This document shows, piece after piece, positions 13,857 to 14,748 of a stretch of DNA of 14,748 nt. The notes under the pieces are model-generated. The model ran no database searches. It saw nothing but the letters and a program-made list of their open reading frames with translations, and was not told the origin of the DNA. The first letter of the stretch is position 1. Each line of letters begins with the position of its first letter. The position numbers and the translations under genes were made by a program. Source of the DNA: Candidatus Hodarchaeota archaeon (lineage in GTDB: Archaea; Asgardarchaeota; Heimdallarchaeia; Hodarchaeales; YT1-039); NCBI GenBank assembly GCA_016840025.1, contig JAEOTF010000101.1, positions 1-14,748 of the forward strand. The letters run 5' to 3'.

Positions 13857-14627
13857 ATGAGATTGTCTTTGATGTCTAAGAAAACCAAGCTAAAAACGCT
13901 TTTTTCATTATACTTAATTGTTTTTTTACTTTGTCTCTCAGGATTTTATTTTTTTAGTAATAAACAACTGATTAATAGTGCAAATGGATATGTAACGCCT
14001 CAAGACGCTTTTTTCATTCCAACAGGTTCAAAAGATGCCACATTAGATGCAATTAAAGATTCTAATGACGACTACCCTTCAACAATAACTGAAGACGGTG
14101 CTATGATTGATATGTGGGTCTATTATTATAATAACTACCTTTATTGGTACATTGAAGTTCCTAGTGATACTGTGAACAGTGATAATGACAATATAGATAT
14201 GTGTTTTGAAAGAGGTCATGATGGTGCCTTAACTAATGACGAAGAAAAGGGGTTTGTCCTTCAGGGAAATGGAGCCTCAGGAGTCAGAACCTATACTAGT
14301 GATGCCTGGTCATGGAGTGGAACTTTTGATTTTACAGGAACTGATGGGCTTCAAGGTGGAAAACGAACTTGGGAATTAAAGCTGTTAGCTTCAGATTGTG
14401 GTTGGACTAGTGGGGGGGAATCTTTTGGTTTATGGATTAGTAGCTTCAATGACGATGCAACGTGGTGGGAAAGGTGGCCTGACGATAATTTAAATGATCT
14501 CTCAAATATCGATGAATATGGTGAAGTTTTAGGCGCAATAAGTGAATTTCAGACTTCAATTGTACCAATTATTGCATTTATGGTTGTAGTAGCAGGTATC
14601 TTATTCATTCGTCAGCGGAAGACCTAA
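13857..14627 (+). CDS. Membrane-anchored protein with CBM9/DOMON-like domain
   Basis: A lysine-rich N-terminus and hydrophobic segment (FSLYLIVFLLCLSGFYFF) form a signal peptide. The middle, about 170 residues, resembles the CBM9/DOMON-like sandwich: SKDATLDAIKDSNDDYPS near its start, aromatic-rich strands (MWVYYYNNYLYWYIEVP), a polar D/N turn (NSDNDNIDMCFERGHDGA), then RTWELKL and SFGLWISSFND. Such domains bind carbohydrates, or heme in some DOMON proteins; no heme ligands are evident. The C-terminus is a helix (about 228-246, counted from the second Met) with RQRK, the same anchor style as the other surface proteins here. ATG 13872 is an alternative start with GGATGAG about 10 bases upstream; AAGG lies too close to ATG 13857 to act as its SD. 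The fold assignment is by pattern only. Confidence 0.72.
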   Translation: MRLSLMSKKTKLKTLFSLYLIVFLLCLSGFYFFSNKQLINSANGYVTPQDAFFIPTGSKDATLDAIKDSNDDYPSTITEDGAMIDMWVYYYNNYLYWYIEVPSDTVNSDNDNIDMCFERGHDGALTNDEEKGFVLQGNGASGVRTYTSDAWSWSGTFDFTGTDGLQGGKRTWELKLLASDCGWTSGGESFGLWISSFNDDATWWERWPDDNLNDLSNIDEYGEVLGAISEFQTSIVPIIAFMVVVAGILFIRQRKT

Positions 14628-14646
14628 TTCAGTCGCTTTAAATCCC

Positions 14647-14653
14647 TTTTTTT
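14647..14653 (+). terminator. T7 tract after CBM9-like gene
   Basis: A run of seven T occurs 20 bases after the stop at 14627, without a stem, consistent with archaeal T-run termination. Confidence 0.35.
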
Positions 14654-14708
14654 CTCCATACATTCCAGATAAAGCAAATAACTCAATTTATTCTTTCAAC
14701 TTCTCTCC

Positions 14709-14733
14709 GACCGCTGTCCACATACCAGCGGTC
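14709..14733. repeat. GC-rich 8-base inverted repeat near right edge
   Basis: GACCGCTG (14709-14716) and CAGCGGTC (14726-14733) are perfect reverse complements around a 9-base loop. The stem is much richer in GC than its surroundings and is followed by CTCTCAATTTTT. It may end a transcript entering from either side of the edge. Confidence 0.55.
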
Positions 14734-14748
14734 ACCTCTCAATTTTTA

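Overview
The window looks like a piece of an archaeal genome. It is mostly AT-rich, with TATA-like boxes placed a fixed distance ahead of Shine-Dalgarno (SD) sites, T-runs after genes, and several surface proteins built as signal peptide, beta-rich repeats and a C-terminal membrane anchor with a short basic tail. Such proteins are common in archaea, including Asgard lineages. An Asgard or other uncultivated archaeon is my inference; no marker gene in the window settles it.

Layout. The left edge (1-514) holds the 3' part of a zinc-ribbon/four-helix membrane protein with clearly higher GC than its neighbours. It is followed by a surface protein of 47-residue HISYYD-type repeats whose 5' end looks broken (646-1213). 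From 6986 down to 1387 on the minus strand lies a molybdenum hydroxylase cluster: a MocA-like nucleotidyltransferase, a DoxX/DoxD-like membrane protein, the molybdopterin large subunit, the 2x[2Fe-2S] small subunit, an XdhC/CoxI maturation factor and the FAD subunit. The last four genes overlap or nearly touch. Divergent from it are two tandem M24 metallopeptidase paralogs of identical length (7121-9355). A small minus-strand pair of overlapping ORFs (44 and 72 aa, 9389-9734) follows.

The right part (9980-14627) is a surface-protein region: two tandem 478-aa NHL beta-propeller proteins, duplicated together with their promoters; a polytopic membrane protein apparently coupled translationally to the second one; and a membrane-anchored protein with a CBM9/DOMON-like domain.

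How the parts work together. The hydroxylase genes form a complete three-subunit enzyme (molybdopterin, FeS, FAD) with its own cofactor tailoring (MocA would make the cytosine dinucleotide form) and cofactor insertion/sulfuration (XdhC). The large subunit keeps the Glu/Arg/Glu active-site set of xanthine dehydrogenases, so a purine or other N-heterocycle is the best guess for substrate; no other purine catabolic gene is present. The DoxX-like protein could link the complex to the membrane, but that is speculative. The M24 pair may be functionally separate. I found no transposase, CRISPR array, tRNA or rRNA.
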